A stretch of DNA of 29,566 nucleotides from Chara braunii (Eukaryota > Streptophyta > Charophyceae > Charales > Characeae): the NCBI GenBank assembly GCA_003427395.1, contig BFEA01000296.1, positions 329,787-359,352 on the forward strand, read 5' to 3'. Shown here one piece after another: positions 6,542 through 16,480 of the stretch; the first letter of the stretch is position 1; the number at the start of each line of letters is the position of its first letter. A program made the position numbers and the translations under genes. Under the pieces are notes generated by a model. The model searched no databases. It was given only the letters and a program-made list of their open reading frames with translations, and had not been told where the DNA came from.

Positions 6542-6976
6542 CAGTCCCCTTCAGTGTTAGTGGTGCTGATATGAGCAGACACCACTAGCACCAGGGGGGA
6601 GGCTCCATCTATTGGTGGGGAGCATCACCTGCTGGAAAACGGGTCCAGCGTCCCTTATACAAGATGAGGATGCCTGAGAGCAGTGAGAACAGTGATTGTG
6701 AGGCCTGCCAGCATTGATTGCCCTGCCTCCAGGGGATTTACTGAGCAGGCATGTGTGAATCGTACTGATGTAGACCTCGGAACAGGAGAAGTAAAGGAGA
6801 GATGGGGTTGAGGTGAGGTTGAGGGGGGAGCTTTTAACCAGGAGGACTCTTCACCCTGCTGCTGGGCGCCTGACTAGATTGGCTACCTATCCTCATCTCT
6901 CCCCTCTATTGCAGCGAACACTGGCACCTGACCCTCCCCCTTCCCCCTTTTTTACCACAAGTCAACTGTCCATTCC
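6542..6976 (-). other. LINE-A 3' UTR
   Basis: This is the non-coding stretch between the ORF2 stop and the poly(A). It holds the conserved stem-loop (6631-6660) and, nearer the tail, a second short inverted repeat (AGTGGTG at 6559-6565 with CACCACT at 6580-6586). Both lie in the last 120 bases, the region that plant and animal LINE reverse transcriptases are known to bind. Confidence 0.7.
6631..6660 (-). promoter_or_regulatory. LINE 3' tail stem-loop, LINE-A copy
   Basis: On the minus strand the sequence is GTATAAGGGACGC running into a 6-bp stem GCTGGA/TCCAGC closed by the loop CCCGTTT. The same leader and loop occur at 28316-28344 in LINE-B with two compensatory pair changes, and a related copy occurs at 14381-14409. 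The likely role is RNA recognition by the LINE reverse transcriptase at target-primed reverse transcription. The role is inference; the conservation is visible. Confidence 0.6.
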
Positions 6977-9900
6977 TTACCACTGCATTCCTACCAGGCA
7001 ATTCGAAGGGGGTGGGAAGAACTCATGGAAGTTTTTCGGGGGCTTCAGTGGAATAGTCGTGTCTATGTCAGCCCAGTTGTGGAAAATCAGTTGGTAATCC
7101 CTGTGTCTTTCCGTCCTCACTTGACCCTCCGCAACTTCCCATTTGGCCCCATCCCATTCCATTTTCCCTATCTTCCCGCCGGTAATCCCCCCCAGCCAGC
7201 TTGAAGAGAATGCTTGGATTCTTTGCTCGATGTCTTTGATTGTGTTTAGAGGGCGGATTTGTGTTCTGACATGTTCCCATTTTGCTGTGATTTCGATTTG
7301 AATCTGTTGTTGCACACTTACTGTAAATTCAGGGCCTTCTAGTCGTGCTCCTTCCATCTCGTATGTGCAGCGTCTTCGCCATAATGCCCAGAGCACCGCC
7401 CTGCGTCCTAACTTAAACAGATTAGTAGTAAATTCATCAGGGGGGTCAGCTTGCCCCACGACCTCGGCTTCACATAGCAGGGCCCTCCAGTCCCAGGGCC
7501 ACACCATTTTTGTCTGAAGTTGGTCCCAGATTCTATCCCACCATCTCCACAGCCAGAGAGCGCCCGGGCACAGCAGAAATATGTGCTCGATTGTCTCCGA
7601 CCGTTTTCTGGATGGGAATGCATTCGTGCACAGCTTGCACCATGGTAAGGCTAACCCCTTTTGTTCTAGAGATGTTCTGTCTACGAGCCAGTTGTTGGTT
7701 GGTAGGCAGCGATGCTCAATCTGCCATTGAAGCGAGGCGAACTTGGTGGGTTTCATTTTAGTTGTACTAAACCATTTGATTGGCCTCAGCTCTTCTTTGG
7801 GGATGTTCAACTGGTGTCTCCATCGCTCCTCAACCTGATCACGAAGATGGATCTTTGGCCTGAGAAGTCTGTAGGTGGATTTAATTGTGAGGCTATACAA
7901 GGTCTTGGTGTGGCTCCTGCCCTTCCCTGTACGGATTGTCCATTTCCATTCCGCCGGGTCCAGAGGCAAGTGGTGGATTGGTGTGGAGGGTAGGAAGGCT
8001 ACCCATTGCTCCCCCTCCCTCAACACTCTGATTCTGAAGACATCATCTTTTTGGTATATCCCTATCTCCTCTGGGTTGCTTCTTTCTATGACATTACCTC
8101 TTCCTATTTGAAAGAGACTCACCACCACTGTTCCATCAGGGTGACAACTTACTTGTATAGCCCGGAACGCTACCCAGTTAGATTGCTGCAGTAACGGGCC
8201 TTTGCGTAATAGTCGCCACCATTCCAGCGGAATTTTGTCTACGACCTCATCCAGGGCTTCTTGTGGCCGGTGGCAGTATCTTAATCGCTCCCTTAGCTGG
8301 TCTGGACTGATCCAGTCGTTTTTTGTTGTGTCTCATATGTCCTTTATCCTTGTCATTCCTCTTGTGACCCAGCCTTGCCAGAGAGAGGTCATACAGCGAA
8401 GGGTCTGACCTCTTTAATCCACCACCCATCTATTACCAAACAACGGTTGTCGTGCCACTTCTTCCCATTTATCTGGCGGACATTTGTCCGGAAGGGGGAG
8501 GCTTCTCCATGTTCTAAGGAGGTTGGGCCAGAAGGGGTCCTTTCGCATGTCAGACCTTGCTGCTCGTCTTGGGTGCTCTGGGGCACAATCTTGTGGCTGT
8601 ACTTTTGCTCTAGGGATTGGCCAATCTCTATTTTCTAGCCACATCAGAGGGTCCTTAACGTCCGATGTCTGTGGGGCCAGACGGGCTATTTGTTCCAGGG
8701 TCAGGCTTTTCCACGGGATTTTTGGGTCAAAAAGCAGGCGTTTGAGCCATTGGATTGCTAGCGCTTTTGTTTGGAGCAAGGGGTCAATGATGCCGAGGCC
8801 CCCGCGTGTTTTGGGTTGGATGATGGAGTGTCACGCTACTCGGCCAATCACGTTCTGTTTCTCGTGGTCACCTCTCCACAAGAAGGCAGCGATCTGCCGT
8901 TTCAGGGGCCGTAAGTCGTTCTTATCCAGTGCCCAGATTGCCGATTTATACCACAAAGCGGCCAACACCACGTTATTAACGATCAAGGAGCGTCCGAACA
9001 GGGAAGTATGTTTGTCCTTCCAAAGCGCCATTTTTGCCAAGGGTGGGCCGGTGATCCATTCATTGTCGGAAGGTGGCCTGCCTTCTGCTGATAATGAGAT
9101 CCCCAACACTCTGATGGGCGCTTCTTGCGGAAGCCAGTTGAGTTTGGGTTGTTCTGGTGGCCTCGCCCCTTGGTGGTGGATCCACCATCCTTGGGTTTTG
9201 TTTCCCCAGTTGATTCTCATGTCTGAATATTGTGAGAAGCGGTCCATCATGTTTTTAACGTCTTCCAGTGATTCTCTTGATGCCTCCACCATGAGGGTTA
9301 GATCGTCGGCAAAAAGTGAGCATACCGGAACGGCCTCCTGGGAATTGCAGAGATTTGGATTCTTTTGATATCCTTATGTGTTCTCAAATTGGCCGCGAGT
9401 GCTTCCATAATGATGACAAATATGTAAGGGGCTATTGGATCACCCTGCCTCACTGATCTCTGAAGGGATATGGGCGGGGCCAGGTTGCCATTTACCATAA
9501 CTCTAGTGGTGGCATTTGCGTGAAGGATCGTTATCCATCTCCTAAAGGAAGGGCCAAAATTAAATTTTTTCAGGCACATATCTACGAAGCGCCAGTCTAC
9601 GTGATCGTAGGTCTTTTCGAAGTCAATGGAAATGATTGCTGCATTGCTCTTAGACTGCCTTGTTAGTTTGATCAGCTCATTGATCAGGAGGATGCTGTCT
9701 TGGATATTTCTATCTTGGATAAATCCCGTTTGGTCGGGGTGTATGATGTCGGCCATTACAGGTGATAGGCGATTTGCGAGGGCTTTGACCATCATTTTGT
9801 AGACAACCGTTAGCAGGGTGATCGACCTATAGTTGCGTATGTTTGTACTTGCCCTTTTTTTATAGAGTAGTGTCAGCACCCTTTGCCACACCAATTCCCC

Positions 9901-11540
9901 TGTTTGACCTGTATTCCATACCGCATTGTAGTAGTCCATCAGATCATGTGATATACTGGTCCACATGGCCTCCCAAAATTCCTTTAGCAGACCATCGATG
10001 CCCGGAGTTTTTTCCTCTTCCATTTGCATCAATGTCGCCCATATTTCCTCCTTGGATAGCGGTCTGGCTAAAGTGGCATTTTGTTGTTCGGAGAAGGTTT
10101 TATCAAACGGCCTAAGGAAATCTTCCTCTCCTCTGTTGGCCACATTCCGAAGTAAAAATCTGTTGGTAAAAATCTCTAGCAATTTTCGTGCAGGCTGCAG
10201 TGGAAGTGAACAAGGGTCCTTGATTTTGGTTTGGGTCTTCCAGGGCTTCAATTACTGTTCTCCCTGTTTTGGCCCTGGCCATTGCAAAAAATCGTGCATC
10301 CATTGCCCCTTCCGTATTGAGTGTGGATAGTTTGCCTCTGATCCTGGCTCCCTGCCATCTGTGTTCCATGTAGCCTAAGAGTCGGGATTCCAGGGTTTGG
10401 ATTGTCGTGGCTAATTCGGCCTGTTGGTCCGGACTCTGTGTTGCATCCTCCTGTTGTTGTAGTGTTTGTAGTTGGTGTTGCAGATTCGTTTCTTCGCTGT
10501 GACGTCGCGCTGCCATCAACTTTGAGTACTCATTGCACTTGCGGCCTAGAAATGCTAGACCGTTGTTGAACCATAGGATATCATCGTTGATGTGGTCCCT
10601 TTGGTTCTGCCAAAAGGACCACACTTCCTAGAGGTAAACTCTGAAACAGTCGATAGTAAGGAGGGATGTGTTGAGTTTGTAGAACCCTCTGCCCTGGTCC
10701 GGTCTCTTTCTGAATGAGAAGATGGCCATGCACATTGCATGGTCCAATCCCGGATAAGGGCTACGAGGGAAAATTTCTGCTAACTGAAGGGCTCCTTGTA
10801 TTGCTTCTGAGATCAAGATTAAATTTATACGATATTTCGTGGCACTTTTCAGTGCCATTTTTACGGAAACAGGTGAACTTTCGATTGGCAGGATGCTGCC
10901 TCCGAAATGTGTCAAAAAGGTTCAAGGTTTGTGATAAGTCTGTGATCATTCTCTCATCCTTCTGGATGTAGGCCGGACATGGAGAAGGGATTTTCCACCT
11001 GTCCAACCAGCGGTCTGGAGCGACATTGAAATCACCTGCCAGAATTATGGGTATGCCCACGGGCAATTTGGTCTTGAGGTCTTCAAGGAATTTTTGTCGT
11101 GTTGTCGGATCATTGGGGGCGTAGACGTTTAGGATGCAGACCACTTCTATTTCCAGCATCGTCAGTAAGTAGACCCACCTTCCTTCTTCTTGGTCAGCTG
11201 CCCAGTTGAGCAATTCCACCTTCGTGTCCGGGGGAAGCCATATGGCTACCCCTCCACTCCCCGGTCTCGGGGCATGGGCTCTAAGGGCCTGATATGGCCA
11301 AATTTCCTTGTGTGTGTGGTTGTGGTCAGGGTTGTCCATGAGGTGGGTTTCTTATAGGCACACGATGCCCGGCCAGTTTCTCCCTTCTATCCCCCTCAGT
11401 TGATCCAGAATCGCTTGTTTTTTTTGGTGTTTCGCTGAGGCCAGGCCATTTACGTTGATTGTGCGCAGGTCAAGATCCGCCTGACGTTTGTTTAACCTCT
11501 AGGCCTTATCTTTTTCGTACAAGGCGTCTACCACATTCAT
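6977..11540 (-). pseudogene. LINE-A ORF2 (endonuclease, reverse transcriptase, zf-RVT), inactivated
   Basis: The order of domains is standard for an L1-clade ORF2. Endonuclease motifs INVNGL, a broken (Q)ETH, NVYAP and AGDFN lie at about 11.46-10.99 kb. Reverse transcriptase motif A IDFEKTYD has its catalytic Asp at 9622-9624, motif B is SVRQGDPIAPY, and motif C FADD is at 9302-9313. The thumb IRVLGISL follows, then a C-terminal zf-RVT with WCKLC and HIFLLC. In-frame stops are TAG 11499-11501, TAA 11352-11354 (replacing the residue before the catalytic Glu), TAG 10628-10630, TGA 8831-8833 (aligned with a Trp in LINE-B), TAA 8414-8416 and TGA 8333-8335. Frameshifts lie near 10850, 10155 and 9320-9350, the last just before FADD. 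Expected RID reads RIN and SDH reads LDH. It cannot make an active enzyme. Confidence 0.9.
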
Positions 11541-11587
11541 TATTGTTATTTCTTGTTGTTTGTTTCTTCTTTTGTTCACTTAGGTAA

Positions 11588-12205
11588 TTATAGTTGCAGC
11601 CATTGTTCTGTGTTCAGCAGACTGCCGACCTGCAGATCTTCGCTTCTGAGCAGTTTAACCAGGAAGGCAACAATTTCTTCTACTGACCATAAAACTCCTA
11701 TTTTAATCTTCAGCAGTTGTAGTTCCATCAGGGCATCATGGTCTAGCCAGCGCAGATCTGTTGTTTTCTGATGGCTGTACCGCAGGAAGACGTCCTTGAC
11801 ACTCAGCCTGTTTTGCCCATATGTTCGTACCAATGCCGAGGTGGCTCCTTCCGGGGTCTTCCCTTTGGTGAGCTGGGTTATGTCAAATTTTCCTAGGATC
11901 ATACTTCCTGCCCACGATGAGATGGAGAGGAAGTATGTGGAGCACCCTTGGAGGGTCACTTCACCGTGTGCCGCAGACGGTGGTATCGTCAGGCCCACCT
12001 CCCACCCGTTTTCACTTTGTCTCACCGGGAGGAACACGATGCCTTTTTCGGAGTGTGCTGTGTTGGGGGCTATGATCTCTAGCAGGTGGCGGACTTTTTG
12101 CCGCCTGCTGGTGAGGTTGCCCTCCACAGGCGCATGCTGTGTTGGCCGGGCGCCTTCGGGCCGAAAAGGGAGGGGGTGAAGGTTTGGGGGAGACAGACAC
12201 ATCAT
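11588..12205 (-). CDS. LINE-A ORF1-like frame, 205 codons
   Basis: This open frame lies on the same strand as ORF2 and ends 47 bases upstream of its presumed ATG, the place where ORF1 sits in two-ORF LINEs. It starts at an ATG pair (MMCLSPP), has a Pro-rich N-terminus, a central globular-looking part (GCSTYFLSISSWAGSMIL) and a hydrophobic C-terminal stretch. I see no CCHC zinc knuckle, and it does not visibly align with LINE-B ORF1. It may be only the C-terminal part of ORF1, or a different nucleic-acid-binding protein. Function is inferred from position only. Confidence 0.45.
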   Translation of the reverse strand: MMCLSPPNLHPLPFRPEGARPTQHAPVEGNLTSRRQKVRHLLEIIAPNTAHSEKGIVFLPVRQSENGWEVGLTIPPSAAHGEVTLQGCSTYFLSISSWAGSMILGKFDITQLTKGKTPEGATSALVRTYGQNRLSVKDVFLRYSHQKTTDLRWLDHDALMELQLLKIKIGVLWSVEEIVAFLVKLLRSEDLQVGSLLNTEQWLQL

Positions 12206-12430
12206 GATGAGAGGTCACTTTATATGTTTTGCTCCATAGTTTTGCTCTTCGTGGCTTGAGTGACCTCCGTTTTTTTCGTTTTGATCTCGTTTTTGGGGAG
12301 GTAGCTTCAAGATAGTAACCCGATTTCGATTTTCAGATGATTGCAAATCCAATTTTTTGATTCTAATCTTTTGAATTTTTCTATTTGATTTTCTCATGAC
12401 AAGGAGCCTTAGGTTTTTCAATTCTAATTT
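12206..12430. other. No gene; AT-rich upstream sequence of LINE-A
   Basis: T-rich sequence with GATTTTC/GATTTC runs. It weakly resembles the following 177-bp repeats and may be a third, older unit. No ORF of note. Confidence 0.35.
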
Positions 12431-12736
12431 GATTCAAGGCAACGGACTCATGAATGAATTCAAAATTTTTCGAATAATTCTCGATTTGATCCTATCATGT
12501 TGATGATCGTAAATCAAAGTTCCGCCTCTGATCTCGAATAATGTTTTCTAATTTGTTAGATTCTCAATGAACTCGTGAAGAATAATCCACAAAGTTAGTA
12601 CAAACCTGATTCAAGATAGTGGGATCATGAATGATCTCCAAAGTTTCTGAATAACTCTCGATTGTTCTTTTCATATTGACGATCGTAAATCAGAGCCTCG
12701 TTTATGATCTTGAATAGTGAAAAAAATTAATTAAAA
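12431..12736. repeat. Direct repeat with 177-bp period
   Basis: GATTCAAGGCAACGGACTCA at 12431 and GATTCAAGATAGTGGGATCA at 12608 begin two copies about 125 bp long. Both continue through ATGAATGA, TCTCGATT, a GATCGTAAATCA box and a TGATCTCGAATA/TGATCTTGAATA box. They are diverged and non-coding. Confidence 0.7.
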
Positions 12737-12879
12737 AAAATCAATAGTTTCGTCAATTTGTTGAATCTTGTTTTTCCTGATGTTTCGACTCGCCTGGGAA
12801 CGGTATTCTAGTGTTTTGTTGTTGCACTGGTCGTTGTGATACACTCCTGTTTGAGAGGGGTTAGTAGTGGGAGGGAGGT

Positions 12880-14370
12880 GACGCGTCCTGCTGGCAAGGG
12901 GGTCAGTCGGTAGGACTGAAATAGGGCATAGCAACAACGGAGATGGTGAATCCGTTGTGATAAGTCTTGCCGGAGGGGGGTGAGGGGGAGTGTTCAGGTG
13001 GTTTTGGGGGTGTTGAGCACGACCGGTGCATGGAGGAAGCCGGGCATTTCGAAGCCTTAGTTGTCGCGGTGTGTTCAACAGATTATTCGACGGTGGGTTA
13101 TCGCCATCATGTCCATAAGGTTAGGGTTGGCCGATGCCAGAACGACGCTGGCCGGAGCTGGGGTTTGGTTGCACTGCCCTATAACTTGAGTATGCGGGGG
13201 TTAGAGGCCTGATAGAGAGATCTGGGGAACTGTCGAGGGTGGAAGGCAGTTCAGTGGCTAACCGCGAGCTGGTATTAGGACGACGCGGGTCGGAACTGGG
13301 GTGGGTCGCGCCTCCCTGTAACCAAGCGGTTGGGGGTGTGAGGCCTGGAAGAGCCTGGTATCTTGGATATGTGGGTTGAGGCAGTCGTAGGATTTTCGGG
13401 CAGCATGTTTTCGGTTATATCGACTCCCAGATAATCCCATTTGGGTCTCTTTTTTCATGAGTAAGTCGATTTGTGTAAGTCGCTTCTGGTGGTCTTGAGG
13501 TCACTTCAGGATTCTAGGGGGTTCTTGCTACTCATTGTGGGCTTCTTTGATGTGGTTATATTCATAGATCTGTGGTGGTTCGAAGCCATAACGTCGCTGG
13601 CTGATGTTGGAAGTAGATGGTGGGATATCAAGCATCCTACTAGTTAGGCGGCTAGCTGGTAGGATGGAAATAGGGTACAGCAACAACGGAGATGGTGGCT
13701 CTGCTGCAGTAAGTTTTGCCGGAGTGTGGTAGAGAGGATGGATGGGGTTTTCTGAGGCGTTTCCTGAATTTTGTCATAGTAATTCTTAATCTGGCTCCAA
13801 TTTTTCTTCGCCAAAGCCAGGTAATGGCCCCGGTACCCCAAACCTTCAAAATTGACTTTCAATTGCTTCTGGTGTTTTGAGATGGTGCTATATATATAAA
13901 TCTGCGGTCAAAATGACGCTGGGTGGTGTTGGAAGTAGATGGCGGGATATCAAGCGTCCTAGCAGTGAAGGGGCTAGCTGGTAGGATGGAAATAGGGTAT
14001 AGCAGCAGCAGAGGTGGTGGCTCTGCTGCAGTAAGTTTTGCCGGAGTGAGGTAAAGAGGATGGATGGGGGGTTTTGAGGCATTTCCTGAACTTTGCGTAG
14101 ATGAGTGGGACAAAAAGGTTGGATATCAAGCCTCCTGCCAGTGAGGGGGCCAGCTGGTAGGATGGTAACAAGGTACAACAGCAGCAGAGATGGTGGCTTT
14201 GCCGCAGTAAGACTTGTTGGAGTGAGGTAATAGGGATGGAGTGGGGTCTGAGTCTTTTTCTGAATTTTTGCCTATTTTTGGTAGCTTGTTTGTATATCTT
14301 AATCTAGTTCTTAGCCAAGGCCGGGTAGTGGCCCCAGTACTGCAAATTCTCAAAAATTTTCAAAAATTTA
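12880..14370. repeat. Array of monomers (176 to about 320 bp) upstream of LINE-A
   Basis: A block with the core TAGGATGGAAATAGGGTA, then CAGCAGAGATGGTGG and a GCCGGAGTG box, occurs four times (about 12895, 13624, 13946 and 14122). Three copies start GATATCAAGC. The spacing is 322 bp and 176 bp between the last three. A further direct repeat (from 13141 and about 13278, GACGACGC then GGGGTT and GAGGCCTG) lies between copies 1 and 2. The short Pro/Ser-rich minus-strand ORFs are repeat artefacts. The array may be the tandem 5' UTR of LINE-A, or part of a separate element ending in the tail at 14381. Confidence 0.65.
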
Positions 14371-14380
14371 TGTAATTTTT

Positions 14381-14438
14381 TATATGGGACGCTGGACCCG
14401 GTTCCCAGCACGTGTTTCTCCCCACGAATAGATTGGAG
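14381..14438 (+). mobile_element. LINE 3' tail fragment, plus strand, cut by the gap
   Basis: TATATGGGACGCTGGACCCG and the following bases to ATAGATTGGAG align with the LINE-A 3' UTR (minus strand, about 6654-6597) with few mismatches, including CTCCCCAC and AATAGAT. The stem GCTGG/CCAGC is kept. No ORF2 precedes it, so it is either a truncated LINE or a non-autonomous element that borrowed the LINE tail. The expected poly(A) would fall in the N run. Confidence 0.6.
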
Positions 14439-14751
14439 NNNNNNNNNNNNNNNNNNNNNNNNNNNNNNNNNNNNNNNNNNNNNNNNNNNNNNNNNNNNNN
14501 NNNNNNNNNNNNNNNNNNNNNNNNNNNNNNNNNNNNNNNNNNNNNNNNNNNNNNNNNNNNNNNNNNNNNNNNNNNNNNNNNNNNNNNNNNNNNNNNNNNN
14601 NNNNNNNNNNNNNNNNNNNNNNNNNNNNNNNNNNNNNNNNNNNNNNNNNNNNNNNNNNNNNNNNNNNNNNNNNNNNNNNNNNNNNNNNNNNNNNNNNNNN
14701 NNNNNNNNNNNNNNNNNNNNNNNNNNNNNNNNNNNNNNNNNNNNNNNNNNN
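14439..14751. other. Assembly gap (313 N)
   Basis: Unknown bases. The gap begins inside a LINE 3' tail and ends in a C-rich run, as expected for an unresolved repeat junction. ORFs that run across it are meaningless. Confidence 1.
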
Positions 14752-14989
14752 TCCCCCCTCCCCCACTTCTTTCCTCCATCTTCAGTCCCCGTGCCTTCAT
14801 GTCCCTCCGTGTAGCACCCTCTTGGCCTCGTAGAAGCTCAATAAAATGCCCTCTTATCCGTACGTTTGCCTCGATATGCCATTTCTCAAAGATTGCGACA
14901 ATAAATTTGAGAGAGAACTTTCGCGTGGGGAAGCTGATCACAAATACCAGATAAACTTTGACATACTCCTCCTGGCGTTGTGAAGAGTA
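14752..14989 (-). CDS. Gap-truncated open frame, possible host exon
   Basis: On the minus strand the frame is open from just after a TGA (14990-14992) to the gap. It encodes about 79 residues of ordinary composition, including FIVAIFEKWHIEANVRIRGH and FIELLRGQEGATRRDMKARG, ending in a Gly run at the gap edge. No ATG opens it, but the upstream bases CTTCACAACGCCAG look like a 3' splice acceptor. It may be an internal exon or an exon remnant. I do not recognise the protein. Confidence 0.3.
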
Positions 14990-14992
14990 TCA

Positions 14993-15466
14993 CAGCCTCT
15001 CTCTGACATCACTAAGACTTGCTACCATTATCCTGCACCAAGGAGCCTCTCGAGACCAACAAATGTCTCAGTGGTTGGCGTTCAACTTCAGGTCATGCTC
15101 TCTGAATGAAGGTCCATGTTCTTGAACTATTGGGTTGAGTTCAAACTGAATTGGCAATCACTATGCGACTGGAACAATGTCAGTTCCCTGTTCTATAGTT
15201 ATGGGCCAAGAACCTAAACCGTATGTGGAAATTCAAAGCCCAACTTATGCATCTAAGTTTCGAAGAGTTTTGTGCACCTCCTTCAATGCCCTTCTAAAGC
15301 CCCAATTCACAATGGTGAGCAAAGCTTGGCCCTCTATACTTCTTCTCTCATGGATGACTCTTTGTCCCATGGTTCGTCTTGACGCCCATCACGAGCCAGC
15401 CTCATTCTCCAACAAGTTTAATCACCACTCCTCCCACTCAAGGTGAGAGTTCAAGGGCAGGTTGCA
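14993..15466. other. No recognised gene
   Basis: A plus-strand ATG frame of 89 codons (15177-15446) is present, but its composition and codon use give no support and it has no domain. Nothing else is seen. Confidence 0.35.
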
Positions 15467-16019
15467 GTTACAAGCATAACTACGTCGGACCCGGACCCGG
15501 ACGGCTCATGTCCGGGGACCGGACGCATGTCCGGTCGGGTCCAGACGTTCGGACTTCCAGACACATCCGGACCTCTGGGCATGTATGGTTCCGGACGGTT
15601 TGGATTGGTAAGCAGGTCAGGAAATGTCCGGACCATTAAAAAAATAAAAATAAAAAAATCTGCGAAAAAAAAGTATGTTATGCAGAATACAATACAAACC
15701 ACTTTTGCCTTAAGAGTCAAGTCAGAATTCCTAACCAAACTTAAGTTAAAAAGTAAAAAACTATAAAAAAAAACTTTTAAAAAAAGTAATGAATTATTAA
15801 TAGTTGAAAAAATGAGTATGTCTAATAAATTATTATAGAGATAGACCATGTCCGGACCCCCCGAAAAAAAAAAACGGGTCTGAAAAACCCCAAAAATTCG
15901 GCTCTTCGGTGGGGAGGGGTCCTAAGACCTTTGTGTTTTTTTTTTTTTTTTTTGAAATTTGGCAGATCCAGACCGTTTGGACGGTGGTCCGAACGTCCGG
16001 ATTGTAGCCATGGTTACAA
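15467..16019. mobile_element. CCGGA-rich inverted-repeat element, probable non-autonomous transposon
   Basis: The left end (GTTACAAGCATAACTACGTC then GGACC) and the right end in reverse complement (TTGTAACCATGGCTACAATC then CGGAC) are imperfect inverted repeats. Both ends carry many GTCCGGA/TCCGGAC boxes (15487-15635 and 15848-15858, 15985-16002). The centre is AT-rich with A and T runs. The arrangement of subterminal boxes around an AT-rich core resembles hAT-type elements, but the duplication and exact termini are unclear. Confidence 0.35.
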
Positions 16020-16480
16020 TCGATTACCTTTTGTTACCTGTTACAAGTGGTTATCTTTGGTTAGTCGTCACAAGCGGTTACAATTGGCAACCTTTGGGTA
16101 GTGGTTAAATATGGGTTACCTTTGGTTACCTTTGGTTGGGCATTACCTTTAGTTAGTGGTTATAAGTGGTCACCTTCGGTTTGTGATTATCAGTATCTAA
16201 CTTTGGTTAGCAGTTACAAGTTGTAACTTTTGGTTAGCGATTTCGAGTTGTTAGCGGTTATAAGCGGTTCTGTTTGCCTAGAGGTTATAAGCGTTTACAA
16301 GTGATTACCTTTGGTTCGCGGGTACAAATAGTTATCTTCGGCGAGTAAGTGGGGGAGGTTTTGGGTTTGGGATGTAGTTATCTGCTGTTAGCTGTTTCAA
16401 GCTGTTTCAAACAGTTACAACTGGTTACCTTCGGTTAGCGGTTACGAGCAATTACCTTGGGCAAGTGTCGAAAGTTGCGA
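16005..16480. repeat. GGTTAC minisatellite, degenerate
   Basis: Units of about 25-30 bp on the theme GCGGTTACAAGTGGTTACCT TTGGTTAG repeat with many substitutions. Unit length varies, and no frame is kept open. The 3' copies (from about 16320) are the most diverged. Confidence 0.8.

Larger units (their letters stand above)
6521..12220 (-). mobile_element. LINE-A: decayed L1-type non-LTR retrotransposon
   Basis: Reading leftward, the element has an ORF1-like frame (12205-11588) and a broken ORF2 (11540-6977) with endonuclease, reverse transcriptase and zf-RVT regions. A 3' UTR of about 435 bases (6976-6542) and a poly(A) tail follow; the tail is the poly(T) run at about 6522-6541 on the plus strand. 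The 3' end is therefore clear. The 5' end is not: repeats lie upstream to about 14.35 kb and could be its 5' UTR. I searched by eye for a target-site duplication of the bases left of the tail (GTGGCCACGTGATGGCTC) and did not find one. Confidence 0.9.

Noticed and set aside
7510-8638. Several plus-strand ORFs opposite LINE-A
   Set aside because: They are antisense shadows of the reverse transcriptase and zf-RVT coding strand.
8484-9368. 294-codon plus-strand ORF
   Set aside because: It lies fully antisense to LINE-A ORF2 thumb and palm coding sequence and has no domain of its own.
6521-12220. Retrovirus or LTR element
   Set aside because: There are no LTRs, protease or integrase; the endonuclease is AP-type and the tail is poly(A), so it is a LINE.
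12731-14353. Pro/Ser-rich minus-strand ORFs sharing a common pattern
   Set aside because: The similarity reflects the direct DNA repeats; frames differ between copies, so no protein is conserved.
14360-14954. ORFs spanning the N run
   Set aside because: Most of their length is undefined sequence; only the right flank (14752-14989) is kept as a weak candidate.
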